Shown: positions 35,839 through 44,688, counted from the stretch's first letter. The stretch: 64,000 bases of DNA from Saccharopolyspora kobensis (GCF_900108315.1 NZ_FNVB01000003.1:593404-657403), one strand, 5' to 3'. Notes: generated by a model from the letters alone, not told the origin. Program-made: numbers and translations.

Positions 35839-37287
35839 CTACTTCCGCGAGAGCCTCGCGCGGCGGCTGCGCAGTCGCCGGGTGAGCCGCCGACCCGGGC
35901 CGGCCCGGAGCGGACCCCGCGACGGCCGGTCGGGCACCCTGCGGGACCCGCCGGAGGCCTCCGCGGCGGTGGCCGCCGACGGCGGGACCAGATGCGCCCA
36001 GCGGGTGTGCGCAGGCATCGCGCGACGCTGCGGAGACCGGGCGAACAGCATCCAGGCGACGGCGGTGGCCAGCACGGTGACCAGCCCGGCCACTTCCAGC
36101 GCGTGGTCGGCACCGGAGACCTCCGAGAGCCATCCCAGCAGCGGGCCGCCGATCGCGCCGGACAACGCCGTCACCATGCCCTTGGCCGCGAGGACCCGGC
36201 CGCGCATGTCCTCGTCGGTGTCCAGCTGGATGCGGGTGCTCGTGGCGGTGTCGAGGACCACCGCACCGACGGCGATCGGGAACAGCACCGCGGCGAAGAT
36301 GCCCAGTGTCGGAGCGGCTCCGCTGAAGAACTGCAGCACGCTCGTCAGCAGCGCCATGACCAGGACCAGGCGCAAGGTCAGCTGCTTGCAGGCCGCGGCG
36401 ACGAAACCACCGGCGATCGTGCCCACGGCGAAGACGACCGACAGGACGCCGTATCCCGCCGCACCGGCCTGCAGCGGCCCAGCGCTCATGGCCGCCATCG
36501 TCACCTGGTAGTTGCGCCCGAGGCAGGACAGCACGAAGCTGAGCAGGAACAGCAGCACGAGCGGCCGGTGGCCGAACACGTAGCGCAGGCCCGCGATCGC
36601 TCCTGCCCGTCCCGGTGCGCTGGTCGCCAGCTGGAACATCCCGTCCGGGCGCACTCGGGAGATCGCGAAGAGCACCGCTGCGAAGCTGAGCGCGTTGAGC
36701 AGGAAGAGCAGCGGCACGCCGGTGACCACCACGAGCGCGCCCGCCAGCCCCATGCCGAGGATCCGGCCACCGGAGCTGATGATCGACCCGAGCGCCAGTG
36801 CGTTGCTCAGATCCTCCCTCGGAACCAGCTGCGAGCCGAACCGGCCGAGCGCGGGCCCGTCGAACACGGTGACCACACCACCGATCAGCGCCGTGGCGTA
36901 GACGACCGACAGCGGTCCGTCGACCCACGCGATGCCGGCGAGGACCAACGCCAGCGCGCCGTGCAGGCCCTGCGTGGTGAGCAGCACCCGACGGGTCGGC
37001 CAGCGGTCGGCCATCGCGCCCGCCAGCGGCGCCAGCACGACGCCGGGGAGCGTCTGGAAGAACAGCGACAGCCCCAGCATTCCCGGCGAACCGGTCTTGA
37101 CCAGGACGAACCAGTTGAGCGCGAGGTTCTGCATCCACGCCCCGGTCACCGAGACGAAGTCAGCGGTCGCCCAGTGCCGGTAGTTCGGGTGTTTCAGCGC
37201 GCGGAACATCGGGGCCGCGGAGGCGCGCAAGGCGGGAGTCCTTTCCTGCTCTCGTCCCGGCGGCCGTTGATCGGGGTGTTCGGGCAC
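35839..37287 (-). CDS. MFS transporter (EntS/MFS_3 type)
   Basis: Protein of 482 residues with about 12 helices. ALKHPNYRHWATADFVSVTG and the cytoplasmic-loop motif GAMADRWPTRRVLL are characteristic, and WMLFARSPQRR ends the last helix. The tail of about 60 residues is basic. This family exports siderophores, macrolides or other metabolites. The GTG at 37287 has a poor ribosome site, and ATG 37209 (MFRALKHP) is an alternative. A 17-bp dyad upstream suggests a repressor. It is next to the glycan cluster but not obviously part of it. Confidence 0.87.
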   Translation of the reverse strand: MPEHPDQRPPGREQERTPALRASAAPMFRALKHPNYRHWATADFVSVTGAWMQNLALNWFVLVKTGSPGMLGLSLFFQTLPGVVLAPLAGAMADRWPTRRVLLTTQGLHGALALVLAGIAWVDGPLSVVYATALIGGVVTVFDGPALGRFGSQLVPREDLSNALALGSIISSGGRILGMGLAGALVVVTGVPLLFLLNALSFAAVLFAISRVRPDGMFQLATSAPGRAGAIAGLRYVFGHRPLVLLFLLSFVLSCLGRNYQVTMAAMSAGPLQAGAAGYGVLSVVFAVGTIAGGFVAAACKQLTLRLVLVMALLTSVLQFFSGAAPTLGIFAAVLFPIAVGAVVLDTATSTRIQLDTDEDMRGRVLAAKGMVTALSGAIGGPLLGWLSEVSGADHALEVAGLVTVLATAVAWMLFARSPQRRAMPAHTRWAHLVPPSAATAAEASGGSRRVPDRPSRGPLRAGPGRRLTRRLRSRRARLSRK

Positions 37288-37346
37288 CGGGCAGCGCCGA
37301 GTGGTGCGGGCGCTGCAGGAGACGGTGGCACTCCGACCAGGAATCT

Positions 37347-37363
37347 GAACACTATTTGTGTTC
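37347..37363. promoter_or_regulatory. Inverted repeat upstream of MFS gene, possible operator
   Basis: GAACAC-TATTT-GTGTTC: perfect 6-bp arms with an AT-rich centre, 60 bp upstream of the GTG of the MFS gene. It resembles sites of TetR- or MarR-like repressors. No such regulator is adjacent. Confidence 0.45.
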
Positions 37364-37546
37364 GGCTTCTCAGCGAATCGGTGAAATCGCAGGCAGATCG
37401 CGACTTCCAGCCGAACGACTGGTCACGAGGAGTCATCCCGCCCGGCGCGCACCAGCGACGAGCAGGACGGGATCCAGAATTGTCCACAGTAGATTTTCTC
37501 GGTCAGCGCTCAGCACCGATCGAGATCGCGAGCGCGGGTGGTGCGC

Positions 37547-38347
37547 TCAGCAGTGGTTCCGGGCGTCGCCCTGTCCTGGGACGGACGCCACAGCTTCGCG
37601 AATCGGTTCCGACCACGCCGACGGCGCCGACCAGACGAAGCTGTGCGGCCCGGGCATGACCGCGAAGCGTCCGTCCGCGGCCTCGGCCGCCAGTCCTCGC
37701 GCCCACGCCTCGGTCGACAGCCCGTCCTCGTCGCCGCGCAGCACCAGCACCGGGCACCGCACCCGGTGCACGGTGTCCTCGATCCGGTCCCGCAGGTGCA
37801 CTTGGAGGAGGTGCCACAGCTGCCGGAACCCGGCGCGCGCCCAGTCCGGTGTGTGCTGCTGCTGCAGACCGGGCATCGGGTGGCGGGAGTCCATCCGCCA
37901 GTGCAGGAGGACCCGCGGCGTCGACCGGTACGCGGGGTCCACGGTGGGACCGGCGAGCACGAGGAGCTGGAGGTGCTCCGGCCGCATCGCCGCAGCGTGC
38001 GCCGCCACCTGCGTGCTGCTGGAGTTCCCGATCAGCACCGCGGGCGGCAGCTGGGCGCGGTCCACCCACTCGGCCACCGCCGCGGCGTATCCGGGCACGT
38101 CCAACCACCGGCGGGCGGGGCCGCTGCCGCCGAGCCCGGGCAGATCGACGAGGTGCGCCTGGGTCCACGTCGACAACGCGCGCATGGCGGGCATCAGGTA
38201 GTCCGAGACGCCCATTCCCATCAGCGCGATCACCGGCGGTGCACCGGCGCGCTCGCAGCCGAACACCCTGCTGCGCATGCGCCCCGCGGTGGTCTCGGTG
38301 TAGCGGACGAAGTGATCCGCGGCCGGGGCCGTTCGCCGGTCGGTCAT
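37547..38347 (-). CDS. Alpha/beta hydrolase
   Basis: Protein of 266 residues. The nucleophile elbow reads GNSSS instead of the usual GxSxG, the acid is probably in RGDEDGLS, and the histidine is in MPGPHSFVW. The strand before it (VIALMGMGVSDYLMPAM) has a GMG in place of the HG oxyanion motif. The family includes esterases and haloperoxidase-like hydrolases. ATG 38347 is preceded by GAGGTGG. Substrate unknown. Confidence 0.85.
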   Translation of the reverse strand: MTDRRTAPAADHFVRYTETTAGRMRSRVFGCERAGAPPVIALMGMGVSDYLMPAMRALSTWTQAHLVDLPGLGGSGPARRWLDVPGYAAAVAEWVDRAQLPPAVLIGNSSSTQVAAHAAAMRPEHLQLLVLAGPTVDPAYRSTPRVLLHWRMDSRHPMPGLQQQHTPDWARAGFRQLWHLLQVHLRDRIEDTVHRVRCPVLVLRGDEDGLSTEAWARGLAAEAADGRFAVMPGPHSFVWSAPSAWSEPIREAVASVPGQGDARNHC

Positions 38348-38372
38348 GCGCACCACCTCGTAGCCGGCCTCG

Positions 38373-38813
38373 TCAACCGCCGGAGCCCGGCCTGCGCACC
38401 ATGACCATGCCCGCGACCAGCAGCCCGAAGATCACCGACAGCGCGCCCACGACGACGTTGTTCCAGATCATGCCCGCCGTGGGAGCGCCCACCGTGGTGA
38501 CCCAGGTCGCGATGATCAGCCACGCGCCGATCGGGGCCGCGGTCCAGCTGATGCCACCGCTGCGCTCCGGGGTTCCGGTGAGGCCGAGTCCGATGGCCGT
38601 GACGATGAGCCCGAGCACCAGGTTGTTCATGCTCAGCAGCGGCTGCGCGTCCGCGAAGCCGACCACCCACGGCGACACCGCGGTGTAAGCACCGGTGAGC
38701 ATGAGGAGGGATTCGCTGCCTGTGGTCGTTGGTGCGGACAGAGCCGATTCGTGGCCCGCCAGGCCTCCGGTTGCTCGCCGCTCGCGCGTACCACGCTGTT
38801 CCGGGGCGACCAT
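38373..38813 (-). CDS. SPW-repeat membrane protein
   Basis: Protein of 146 residues. The SPW motif is seen in TGAYTAVSPWVVGF with a second, degenerate copy at LIIATWVTTVG. Four hydrophobic helices follow a polar N-terminus of about 35 residues. The family is common in actinomycetes and often stress-induced, with unknown function. It has an AGGAGGAG ribosome site and a sigma-B-like promoter upstream. Confidence 0.85.
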   Translation of the reverse strand: MVAPEQRGTRERRATGGLAGHESALSAPTTTGSESLLMLTGAYTAVSPWVVGFADAQPLLSMNNLVLGLIVTAIGLGLTGTPERSGGISWTAAPIGAWLIIATWVTTVGAPTAGMIWNNVVVGALSVIFGLLVAGMVMVRRPGSGG

Positions 38814-38857
38814 GACAAATCATCTCCTCCTGCGAGGTTTTGATTCCGGACTCCGGT

Positions 38858-38883
38858 TTGCCCCTCGGAAAAGCCGCGCAAAC
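38858..38883 (-). promoter_or_regulatory. Sigma-B-like promoter of the SPW gene
   Basis: GTTT-N16-GGGCAA on the minus strand, 45 bp before the ATG. The -10 deviates at one position (C for T) from the motif elsewhere in the window. Confidence 0.4.
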
Positions 38884-38994
38884 CTGCGCGGGCCGCCATT
38901 CGGGACCGCCACGCCTCCGGCGGAGTTTCGGCATTTCGCCGCGAGGAAAACCGAGAAATGGACATCATCGCTTCCGCTCCGGAGGAGGCGGGTC

Positions 38995-39615
38995 GTGAGA
39001 ACCTTCTCGAATCGAGTTCAGCGGACGCACCGACTCGGCGCGGCGGTGCTCGGTGCGGCATTGCTGGCGCTGGGCATCGTGCAACTGCCGTGGACTCCCG
39101 TCCAGGCGCCGTGGCCCGAGATGAGCGCGCCGGTGGCAGCGGCCACGGCCATCGCGGGATTCGTCCTCGTCTGCGCGGCACCGTGGGGCAGCAGGATCGC
39201 GTCTTCCACCGGTGCCGTGCTGGGCGCTGTCTTCCTCTTGGCCGGACTGGCGCACCTGGCGCTGCTGCACACCTCGGCGAACGTCCTCGGCTTCGCCCTG
39301 TCGACCGCCTTGTTCTGCATCGGCGCCGGTGCCGTGCTGCTCGTGATCAGCCTGTTCGGCCGGGTGTCCGGTGGGCTGCCCCCGGACAACCCGTACCGCA
39401 GGAGCCACCCGATCAAGACGCACCGCCCCGACCCGGACGAGCAACTGCGCGCCGAGCACGCCGACGAGCGCGAACAGCGCCTGATCGACGCGGAGGTCTC
39501 GATGGCCCAGGGCACCGCGACGCCCCAGCAGTTCCGCATGGTCAAGCAGGAGTGGGCGCGCAGGCGCGAGGAGGAGCGCCGCCGCGCCCACCGCCACTAC
39601 GAGGAGCAGGACTGA
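38995..39615 (+). CDS. DUF4383-like membrane protein
   Basis: Protein of 206 residues. Four hydrophobic helices lie in residues about 10-125 (VLGAALLALGIVQL, ATAIAGFVLVCAA, AVFLLAGLAHLALL, ALFCIGAGAVLLVISLFG), then a charged cytoplasmic tail rich in Arg and Glu. The four-helix part fits the DUF4383 family. GTG 38995 follows GGAGGAGG. Divergent from the SPW gene. Confidence 0.75.
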   Translation: MRTFSNRVQRTHRLGAAVLGAALLALGIVQLPWTPVQAPWPEMSAPVAAATAIAGFVLVCAAPWGSRIASSTGAVLGAVFLLAGLAHLALLHTSANVLGFALSTALFCIGAGAVLLVISLFGRVSGGLPPDNPYRRSHPIKTHRPDPDEQLRAEHADEREQRLIDAEVSMAQGTATPQQFRMVKQEWARRREEERRRAHRHYEEQD

Positions 39616-39648
39616 CTCCGCGACGGAGTCGGTCCTGGACAGCGCAAT

Positions 39649-40065
39649 TCAGCTGCGCCTCATGTCACCGCTGCTGCCCGCGTCGACGAGCACGAGCAGG
39701 TCATCGGTCAACGTGTCGCGCACGTGGTCCATCACACCGCCCTGGGTCGCCTCGCGGAGCACTTCGAAGACCACCCGCGCCGCGTAGGTGGCCTGCGGCT
39801 CGTCGAAACCGCTCCGCGAGCTCACGCGGTGCACGAACTCGTCCAACCCGAACCGCTCGCCGGTGCCCGCGCCGCCGAACACCTCGGTCCGGCGCAGGTG
39901 TTCGCCGATCTCCCGCGGGAGCTGGCCCGCCAGGTGATCGGCGACCTGCTCCGGAATTCGCTCGCCGAGCGTCTCCAGAGTGGCTCGCGTGGCGCCCTCG
40001 GCATCCCCGCGGCTGGCCAGCCTGGCCCGGTCCTGCACCTGTCCGATGAAGGCATCGTGCTGCAT
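39649..40065 (-). CDS. DUF2267 protein
   Basis: Protein of 138 residues. The DUF2267 pattern is complete: MQHDAFIGQVQDRARLAS, LETLGERIPEQVADHLAGQL, FGLDEFVHRVSSRSGFDE and EVLREATQGGVMDHVRDTL. The family has an all-helical repeat, unknown function, and often sits near stress genes. An intact copy here contrasts with the broken copy at 43718-44115. Confidence 0.87.
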   Translation of the reverse strand: MQHDAFIGQVQDRARLASRGDAEGATRATLETLGERIPEQVADHLAGQLPREIGEHLRRTEVFGGAGTGERFGLDEFVHRVSSRSGFDEPQATYAARVVFEVLREATQGGVMDHVRDTLTDDLLVLVDAGSSGDMRRS

Positions 40066-40160
40066 GAGGCATCAGTCCTCGATTGCGGTGAACGGTCGCA
40101 TTCCGCTCCTCGGCCTTCCCGGAGCACGCGCGGGTTCAAACGGCGTTGCGCGGCCCGCAG

Positions 40161-41177
40161 CTACGACTCGTCGCCCCGGCCGGCCCGCCCGCGCATGTCG
40201 ACGAGGTAGACCAGCCAGCCCAGCACCGCCAGGCCGACCCAGTTGATCCCCCGGTACACCAGGACGACCGCCATCGCTTCGGCCGCCGGAATCCCGGACG
40301 TCACCAGCACACCGAGCAGTCCGGCTTCGGCCAGACCCGCGCCGCCCGGCATGATCTGCAGTGCGATGCTCGCCTGCACGACGAGGAACCCCACCACGAG
40401 CACGGACCACGGCATCGGAACACCGAGGGCGATGGCGGTGGCCGTGAGGCTAAAGAAGTCGAGCGCCCAGCTCAGGGCCGCGACCACCACGACCGCCGCC
40501 CACTGGAGCCCGGTGGGGCGGAGCAGCTGGATCCGCTCCGACACCCGGCGCGCGGTCGCATCGGGCTCCGCCGCCCACGCTCCCCGGCCGATCAGCGGAA
40601 CCCGGCGGGCGAGCTCGGTCAGCGCGTGCATGCAGCGGTGCAGCAGCCCGGCATTCGTGACGACGCGCCAGCACGCCCACGACCCGGCGGCGATGACGAC
40701 GGCGACCGCAGCCGCGGTGAGGACCGGAACCCTGCCGGTGGCTCCCAGTCCGAGCACGCCCAGCAGCAACAGCACGACAGTCGCCACCACCCCGCTCAGC
40801 ACGGTCGACCAAGCGGCCAGGACACCGCCCACACCGCGCTGGTGCAGCTTGTAGGTCGCATACGCGAAACCCGCCGGGTCGCCGAGCGCGGGCAACGTGG
40901 TCGACAGCGCGTTCTCGGCGAAGTGGATCGCTTGGACGGCCCACATCCCCACCTGCACGCCGCCTGCCAGCAGCAGGCGCCGGTGCAGCTCCCCGTAGGC
41001 CACCAAGCTGCCGAGCCCGCACAGGACGGCGACCGAGACCCACTCCCAGCGCGGGCCCGCCAGCGCGGAGCGCAACCGACCGGCCTCCCCCACCAGCCCG
41101 GGCAGCTGCCAGGCCAGGAAACCGATCCCGATGACGAGCACGGACCACTGCACGATCCTGCGCACGAGCTTCCACAT
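40161..41177 (-). CDS. Lysylphosphatidylglycerol synthetase-type (UPF0104) membrane protein
   Basis: Protein of 338 residues with eight or nine hydrophobic helices. QIMPGGAGLAEAGLLGVLVT near the C-terminus and HFAENALSTTLPALGDPAGF in the middle are the conserved parts of the flippase domain of MprF/AglD-like proteins. There is no aminoacyltransferase domain, so it is a stand-alone lipid-flippase-like protein. It could move a glycolipid, but that is inference. ATG 41177 follows GGGGGAG at short spacing. Confidence 0.85.
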   Translation of the reverse strand: MWKLVRRIVQWSVLVIGIGFLAWQLPGLVGEAGRLRSALAGPRWEWVSVAVLCGLGSLVAYGELHRRLLLAGGVQVGMWAVQAIHFAENALSTTLPALGDPAGFAYATYKLHQRGVGGVLAAWSTVLSGVVATVVLLLLGVLGLGATGRVPVLTAAAVAVVIAAGSWACWRVVTNAGLLHRCMHALTELARRVPLIGRGAWAAEPDATARRVSERIQLLRPTGLQWAAVVVVAALSWALDFFSLTATAIALGVPMPWSVLVVGFLVVQASIALQIMPGGAGLAEAGLLGVLVTSGIPAAEAMAVVLVYRGINWVGLAVLGWLVYLVDMRGRAGRGDES

Positions 41178-41287
41178 GACTCCCCCGCTGCATTCCCCCA
41201 GGACCGCGCTCGCAACTACGTGTTCCCGGACGCGGATCACCGGCAAACACGCGCCCGGACCGCGCCGTGACTCGCCACCAGCGACGG

Positions 41288-41312
41288 GTTGTCGTCCTCA
41301 CCGGCCGGGTAG
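41288..41312 (+). promoter_or_regulatory. Sigma-B-type promoter of the Pup-like gene
   Basis: GTTG-N15-GGGTAG. The -10 ends 33 bp before the ATG at 41346. Confidence 0.55.
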
Positions 41313-41345
41313 TGAGTTAGGAGGAAATCGGGAGCGAGGTGAGCC

Positions 41346-41537
41346 ATGCACCAGGAGAAAAACCACCAGCGGCACCGCGAGGGCGACGACGTCGAGACCG
41401 AGCCGGAACCGACCGGTGGGCAGCGCCGGGACAAGCTCAACGAGGACACCGAAGCCACGTTGGACGAGATCGACGACGTCCTGGAGGACAACGCCGAGGA
41501 CTTCGTCCGCTCCTACGTCCAGAAGGGCGGCGAGTAG
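41346..41537 (+). CDS. pup: Prokaryotic ubiquitin-like protein Pup (isolated copy)
   Basis: Protein of 63 residues with the size and layout of Pup. A disordered polar N-terminus is followed by the proteasome-ATPase-binding helix region DKLNEDTEATLDEIDDVLED (residues 29-48) and the conserved NAEDFVRSYVQKGGE terminus. It ends in Glu, so it would need no deamidation by Dop before ligation by PafA. Pup normally sits directly before the proteasome genes prcBA. Here its neighbours are a flippase-like protein and a DUF1206 protein, so this is an orphan or second copy. Ribosome site GAGGTGAG. Sigma-B-type promoter upstream. Confidence 0.9.
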   Translation: MHQEKNHQRHREGDDVETEPEPTGGQRRDKLNEDTEATLDEIDDVLEDNAEDFVRSYVQKGGE

Positions 41538-41601
41538 CCGCGGTCGTGCGCGATGTTCTTCGGGACGGCAGCGCTGCACCCGGCTTTCGTCGCGAGATGC
41601 G

Positions 41602-42429
41602 ATGAAGACGCGGAACCGACTGACGCGCCGAGCCCGGCGAGCGGAGCGCAACACCGCCGTGCGGTTGATGGGAATGGCGGGCTGGGCCTGCTACGGGTTC
41701 ATCCACCTCGTCATCGCTTGGCTCGCGGTGGAAGTCGCCTTCGGTCGGCCGCAGGAACAACCCGCTCCGCAAGGCGCGATCGCCAAGATCGCCCAGCAGC
41801 CCGTCGGCGCTGCGTTGCTGGCCCTCCTCGCAGCGGGTTTGACGGCGTTCGCGCTCTCCCAGTTCGCGATGGCCGCGATCGGCTTCGACTGGGTTCGCGG
41901 CCGCGGCACCCGCATCGCCCGCAAGCTCGGCGCGCTCGGTCGCGCCGTGCTGTCGCTCGGCCTCGGTGTGCTGGCGGCACGGCAGCTCACCGGCGTCCAG
42001 GTCGGCTCCAGCAGCGCCCAGCAGAAGCACTTCACCGCCAGCGTCCTCCAACTGCCGGCCGGCCGGATCTTCGTGGGTCTGCTGGCCGCCGTCGTGCTGG
42101 TGGTGGCCGTGGCCACGATCAGACGCGGGCTGATCAAGAGCTTCCTGGAGGACCTGGACCTGAGCGGCATGTCCGGGAGCGCCGAGACCTGGGTCGAGCG
42201 GTGCGGGGTGATCGGCTGGGTGGCGAAGGGCGTCGCCTACGCGAGCATCGGGGTGCTGTTCGCCGCTGCCGCGATTTCCCGCGACGCCCGGCGATCCGGT
42301 GGGCTCGACCAGGCGCTGCACCTGCTGGCCGCCAACGATCCCGGCAAGGTCGCTCTCGGGTTGATCGCCTTCGGCTTCGTCGCCTTCGCGCTCTTCTGCT
42401 TCGCCGCAGCGCGCACGCATCGCCGCTAG
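41602..42429 (+). CDS. DUF1206 membrane protein
   Basis: Protein of 275 residues with six hydrophobic helices arranged as three DUF1206 repeats: MAGWACYGFIHLVIAWLAVE, then LGALGRAVLSLGLGVLAARQ, then CGVIGWVAKGVAYASIGVLF. Function unknown. The family is common in actinomycetes and often linked to stress loci. ATG 41602 has only a weak GAG site. The long open frame upstream overlaps pup in another phase and is not coding. Confidence 0.85.
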   Translation: MKTRNRLTRRARRAERNTAVRLMGMAGWACYGFIHLVIAWLAVEVAFGRPQEQPAPQGAIAKIAQQPVGAALLALLAAGLTAFALSQFAMAAIGFDWVRGRGTRIARKLGALGRAVLSLGLGVLAARQLTGVQVGSSSAQQKHFTASVLQLPAGRIFVGLLAAVVLVVAVATIRRGLIKSFLEDLDLSGMSGSAETWVERCGVIGWVAKGVAYASIGVLFAAAAISRDARRSGGLDQALHLLAANDPGKVALGLIAFGFVAFALFCFAAARTHRR

Positions 42430-42449
42430 GCGTTCCCTTCCGATGGAGC

Positions 42450-42479
42450 CGACTTCCGCCGGCGCGCGACCGGAAGTCG
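42450..42479. terminator. Hairpin between convergent genes
   Basis: Nine-bp arms (CGACTTCCG / CGGAAGTCG) with a 12-nt loop, between the stops of the DUF1206 and alcohol dehydrogenase genes. Confidence 0.55.
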
Positions 42480-42500
42480 ACTCTCCTGAAGAACTTGCGC

Positions 42501-43688
42501 TCAGTCGCCGGGGCTCAGCAGCACCTTCACGGCTCCGTCCTCCTTGCGCTGGAAGATGTCGTAGCCGTGCGGCGCGTCGTCCAGGGACAACCGGTGAGTG
42601 GCGAGATCGCGCACGCCGAGCGGGTCGGACTCGTCCTGGACCAGCGGCAGCAGATCACCGATCCACCGCTTCACGTGCGCCTGCCCCATGCTGATCCGCA
42701 CGCCCTTGTCGAACATCGCCAGCATCGGCATCGGGTCGGCCGTACCGGCGTAGACGCCGCTGACCGAGATCGTCCCGCCACGCCGCACCGCATCGATGCA
42801 CTGGTGCAGAACCGTCAGCCTGTCCACCCCCGCCTTGGTCATCATCGGCTCGGCGATGGCGCCGGGCAGGGAGCTGACCAGCTTCTGCGCGAACTCGGCT
42901 CCGGGCGAGCCGTGGGCTTCCATGCCGACCGCATCGATCACCGAATCGGCCCCGCGCCCGTCGGTCATGTCCCGGACCGCGCCCGGCACGTCCTCCACGT
43001 CGCGCGCGTCGATCACCTCGATCCCGTGGCGCGACGCCATCTCCAGGCGCTCGGGCACGAGATCGACGCCGATCACCCGGGCGCCGCGGAAAGCGGCGAT
43101 CCGGGCGCACATCTGGCCGATCGGTCCGAGCCCGAACACCAGCACCGTGCCCGCCTCCGGGACGGCGGCGTACGCCACCGCCTGCCAGGCCGTGGGGAGC
43201 ACGTCGGAGAGGAAGACGAACTGCTCGTCCGGTGGCCCGTCGGGCACCTTGATCGGGCCGAACTGGGCTTGGGGCACGCGCAGCAGGTCGGCCTGGCCGC
43301 CCGGCACGCTGCCGTAGAGCTTGGTGTACCCGAACAGCGCCGCACCGCTGCCGTGCTCGCGCACCTGCGTCGTCTCGCACTGCGCGAACAGGCCGCGGTC
43401 GCACATCCAGCAATGGCCGCAGGAGATGTTGAACGGGACCACCACCCGGTCGCCCGGCTTGATGTGCTCGACCGCCGAGCCCGTTTCCCGGACGATGCCC
43501 ATCGCCTCGTGCCCGAGCACGTCCCCGGGCTCCAGGAAGGGCGCGAGCAGTTCGTACAGGTGCAGGTCGGAGCCGCAGATCGCGGTGGTGGTCACCGCGA
43601 TGATCGCGTCGGTGTCCGCTTCGATGCGGGGGTCGGGCACCTCGGTCACCTGCACGTTCCGCGGTCCTTGCCAAGTCAGTGCCTTCAC
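42501..43688 (-). CDS. Zinc-dependent alcohol dehydrogenase (glutathione-independent formaldehyde dehydrogenase-like)
   Basis: Protein of 395 residues. Catalytic zinc region ICGSDLHLYE and GHEAMGIVRETGS. A structural-zinc loop in CGHCWMCDRGLFAQCE. NAD motif FGLGPIGQMCARIAA. DAVGMEAHGSPG near residue 265 is typical of the FdhA/threonine-dehydrogenase-like subgroup. It oxidises an alcohol or aldehyde with NAD. GTG 43688 has GGAGGTG upstream. It follows the DUF2267 pseudogene on the same strand. Confidence 0.92.
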   Translation of the reverse strand: MKALTWQGPRNVQVTEVPDPRIEADTDAIIAVTTTAICGSDLHLYELLAPFLEPGDVLGHEAMGIVRETGSAVEHIKPGDRVVVPFNISCGHCWMCDRGLFAQCETTQVREHGSGAALFGYTKLYGSVPGGQADLLRVPQAQFGPIKVPDGPPDEQFVFLSDVLPTAWQAVAYAAVPEAGTVLVFGLGPIGQMCARIAAFRGARVIGVDLVPERLEMASRHGIEVIDARDVEDVPGAVRDMTDGRGADSVIDAVGMEAHGSPGAEFAQKLVSSLPGAIAEPMMTKAGVDRLTVLHQCIDAVRRGGTISVSGVYAGTADPMPMLAMFDKGVRISMGQAHVKRWIGDLLPLVQDESDPLGVRDLATHRLSLDDAPHGYDIFQRKEDGAVKVLLSPGD

Positions 43689-43717
43689 GCGCACCTCCGA
43701 ACTCTGTCGAGCGCTTC

Positions 43718-44115
43718 TCACACCGCGGGCCGGTCGGCGCTGCCCGCGTCGAACAGGACGCGCAGGTCGCAGCTGAGCGCCTCCCGGACCGCGTCCACCG
43801 CCCGGCGGGCGGCCATCCCGTGGACCAGCCCGAACACGACGCGCGCCCCGTAGGTGCTCTGCGGCGCATCGAGCCCGGAGCGCTCGCTGACCCGGCTGAT
43901 GAACTCGCAGATGTCGAACTCCTCCGGGTCCGGGGAGCGCCCACCGAGTAGCTGTCCGGCCAGCTCGGCGGGCAACGCCTCCGCGAGGCCGACCGCGGTT
44001 CCCGGGGGATGCGCTCGGCCAGCGTCCGCAGGGCCACCCGGCCGAGCGCCGCCGCCTCGCCTCCGCTCAACCCGGTCCGGTGCTCCACCTCCGCGACGAA
44101 GGCGTCGTAGCGCAT
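43718..44115 (-). pseudogene. DUF2267 gene with a single-base deletion
   Basis: The N-terminal part from ATG 44115 (MRYDAFVAEVEHRTGLSGGE, LRTLAERIP) and the C-terminal part (LAEALPAELAGQLLGG, FDICEFISRVSERSGLDAPQ, DAVREALSCDLRVLFDAGS) lie in two phases. They join at about 44010, in a run of five C and three G. Restoring one base gives a complete DUF2267 protein like the one at 39649-40065. Either a recent pseudogene or a homopolymer error in the assembly. Confidence 0.78.
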
Positions 44116-44222
44116 GACCGCTCCCAGAACTCCCGCCCGACCACAACGCCGGGCTCCATCGCGCAGCTGGACCGGAACCCGGTGACGTGCACTGCGCGCG
44201 CCCGGTTCCGCGGGTGCGGCCA

Positions 44223-44621
44223 TCACGACCGCGCCCGCTTGGTCTTGCGGTCGCTCTCCTTGCGCAGCGCGTCGACGAGCTGGTGCTTGGTCATCTTCGA
44301 GCGGCCCGAGATGCCGAGTTCCCGGGCCTCCTCGTAGAGGTGGCTCTTGCTCGCGTTCGCGTCGACGCCACCGCTGGTGGGCTTCGCCGGCTGTCCGGCG
44401 CCGCGCTCGGCCTGCTCGTCCGACGGTCCCTTGCGCTGCTTGGGAATCCACCGGTCGCCGACCTTCTCGTACTTGTGCTTCAAGGCGGAGTAGGCCGTCT
44501 GGTGAGCACGCCGCCCTTCCCCGTAGGACTCGACAGCGCTGTCGTGCGCCTTGATCCAGGTCTCCTGGGCTCCCTTCGGGGAGCGGCGCAGCGTCGAGGG
44601 GAGCTCTTCCCGTGCGGGCAT
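44223..44621 (-). CDS. ChaB-domain protein with Rho N-terminal-like domain
   Basis: Protein of 132 residues. The ChaB domain (LPSTLRRSPKGAQETWIKAH, AYSALKHKYEKVGDRWIPK) fills residues 6-60. A lysine-rich linker leads to a C-terminal SAP/Rho-N-like helix pair (SHLYEEARELGISGRSKMTK, LVDALRKESDRK), a nucleic-acid-binding type. ATG 44621 follows AGAGGT; ATG 44645 is in frame upstream. It has a sigma-B-type promoter. Confidence 0.88.
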   Translation of the reverse strand: MPAREELPSTLRRSPKGAQETWIKAHDSAVESYGEGRRAHQTAYSALKHKYEKVGDRWIPKQRKGPSDEQAERGAGQPAKPTSGGVDANASKSHLYEEARELGISGRSKMTKHQLVDALRKESDRKTKRARS

Positions 44622-44688
44622 GACCGCTACCTCTTCCTTCGCCATCTCGGCTGTTCGCGGAACGCGGGGCGTTCCGCCTGCCCCAGAG

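Noticed and set aside
35641..37659. 672-residue plus-strand frame over the MFS transporter
   Set aside because: Low-complexity Arg/Asp/His/Gln composition typical of antisense frames. The opposite strand encodes a convincing 12-helix transporter.
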